The notes under the pieces: model-generated
What the model saw: the letters and a program-made list of their open reading frames with translations, nothing else
Databases searched by the model: none
What the model was told of the DNA's origin: nothing
Shown: positions 5,878-5,893 of the stretch, piece by piece
Layout of the letters: each line of letters starts with the position of its first letter
How positions within the stretch are numbered: the first letter of the stretch is position 1
From: Deltaproteobacteria bacterium
GTDB taxonomy: Bacteria; Desulfobacterota; Binatia; UBA9968
Assembly (NCBI GenBank): GCA_005878685.1
Contig: VBLN01000302.1
Coordinates: 1 to 5,893, forward strand
Direction of reading: 5' to 3'
Length of the DNA stretch: 5,893 nt
Translations under genes and position numbers: made by a program

Positions 5878-5893
5878 ATGAAATATATGTTGC
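5878..5893 (+). CDS. start of a second YCII/DGPF-domain protein (partial)
   Basis: Only MKYML is visible. This pentapeptide is the standard beginning of YCII/DGPF proteins (MKYMLLIY...), it follows a good SD, and it sits where ECF42-linked clusters usually carry another DGPF gene. The identity is therefore inferred from five residues plus context and could be wrong; the rest of the gene is beyond the right edge. Confidence 0.55.

Noticed and set aside
1..5893. CRISPR arrays, tRNA/rRNA genes, transposases, attachment sites
   Set aside because: None seen: no regularly spaced repeats, no cloverleaf-like GTTCRA arm set with partner stems, and no transposase or integrase motifs in any frame.

Overview
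The window is a plus-strand, moderately GC-rich stretch of bacterial chromosome. It carries seven recognisable protein genes (one cut at the left edge) and the first codons of an eighth at the right edge. The gene mix is a TAXI-type solute-binding protein, a YadH-type ABC-2 permease, a DUF1772 membrane protein, a GST, an ECF sigma factor with a long C-terminal extension, and YCII and VOC proteins. Together with loosely packed intergenic DNA holding short palindromic and purine-rich repeats, this fits a soil or sediment bacterium (a proteobacterium or a deep-branching relative such as Rokubacteria/Binatia-like lineages). The taxonomic guess is weak because no rRNA or marker gene is present.

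Left part (1-1657): the 3' end of a TAXI-family periplasmic solute-binding protein is followed after 15 bases by an ABC-2 type export permease. Neither the TRAP membrane subunits nor the permease's ATPase lies downstream, so any partners must be further upstream or elsewhere.

Middle (1658-3260): a four-helix DUF1772/anthrone-oxygenase-like membrane protein, then a GST with a strong Shine-Dalgarno (SD) site but an unusually short N-terminus. After these comes a 347-base stretch without a convincing intact gene. That stretch starts with a membrane-helix-like reading frame that soon loses any protein-like character, and it looks like a decayed gene.

Right part (3261-5893): this is the most coherent unit. 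An ECF42-type sigma factor (sigma2, sigma4, DUF6596 and TPR-like extension) is followed by a YCII/DGPF protein, a PhnB-like VOC protein and the start of a second YCII protein. ECF42 factors are known to be linked to DGPF genes. Just after the sigma stop codon I see TGTCGA-N17-CGAC, which fits the promoter signature I recall for this group, so the sigma factor may drive the YCII-VOC-YCII genes. The 250-base gap also holds two probable interspersed repeats. The inducing signal and the biochemical role of the YCII/VOC proteins are unknown, and no anti-sigma gene is visible.
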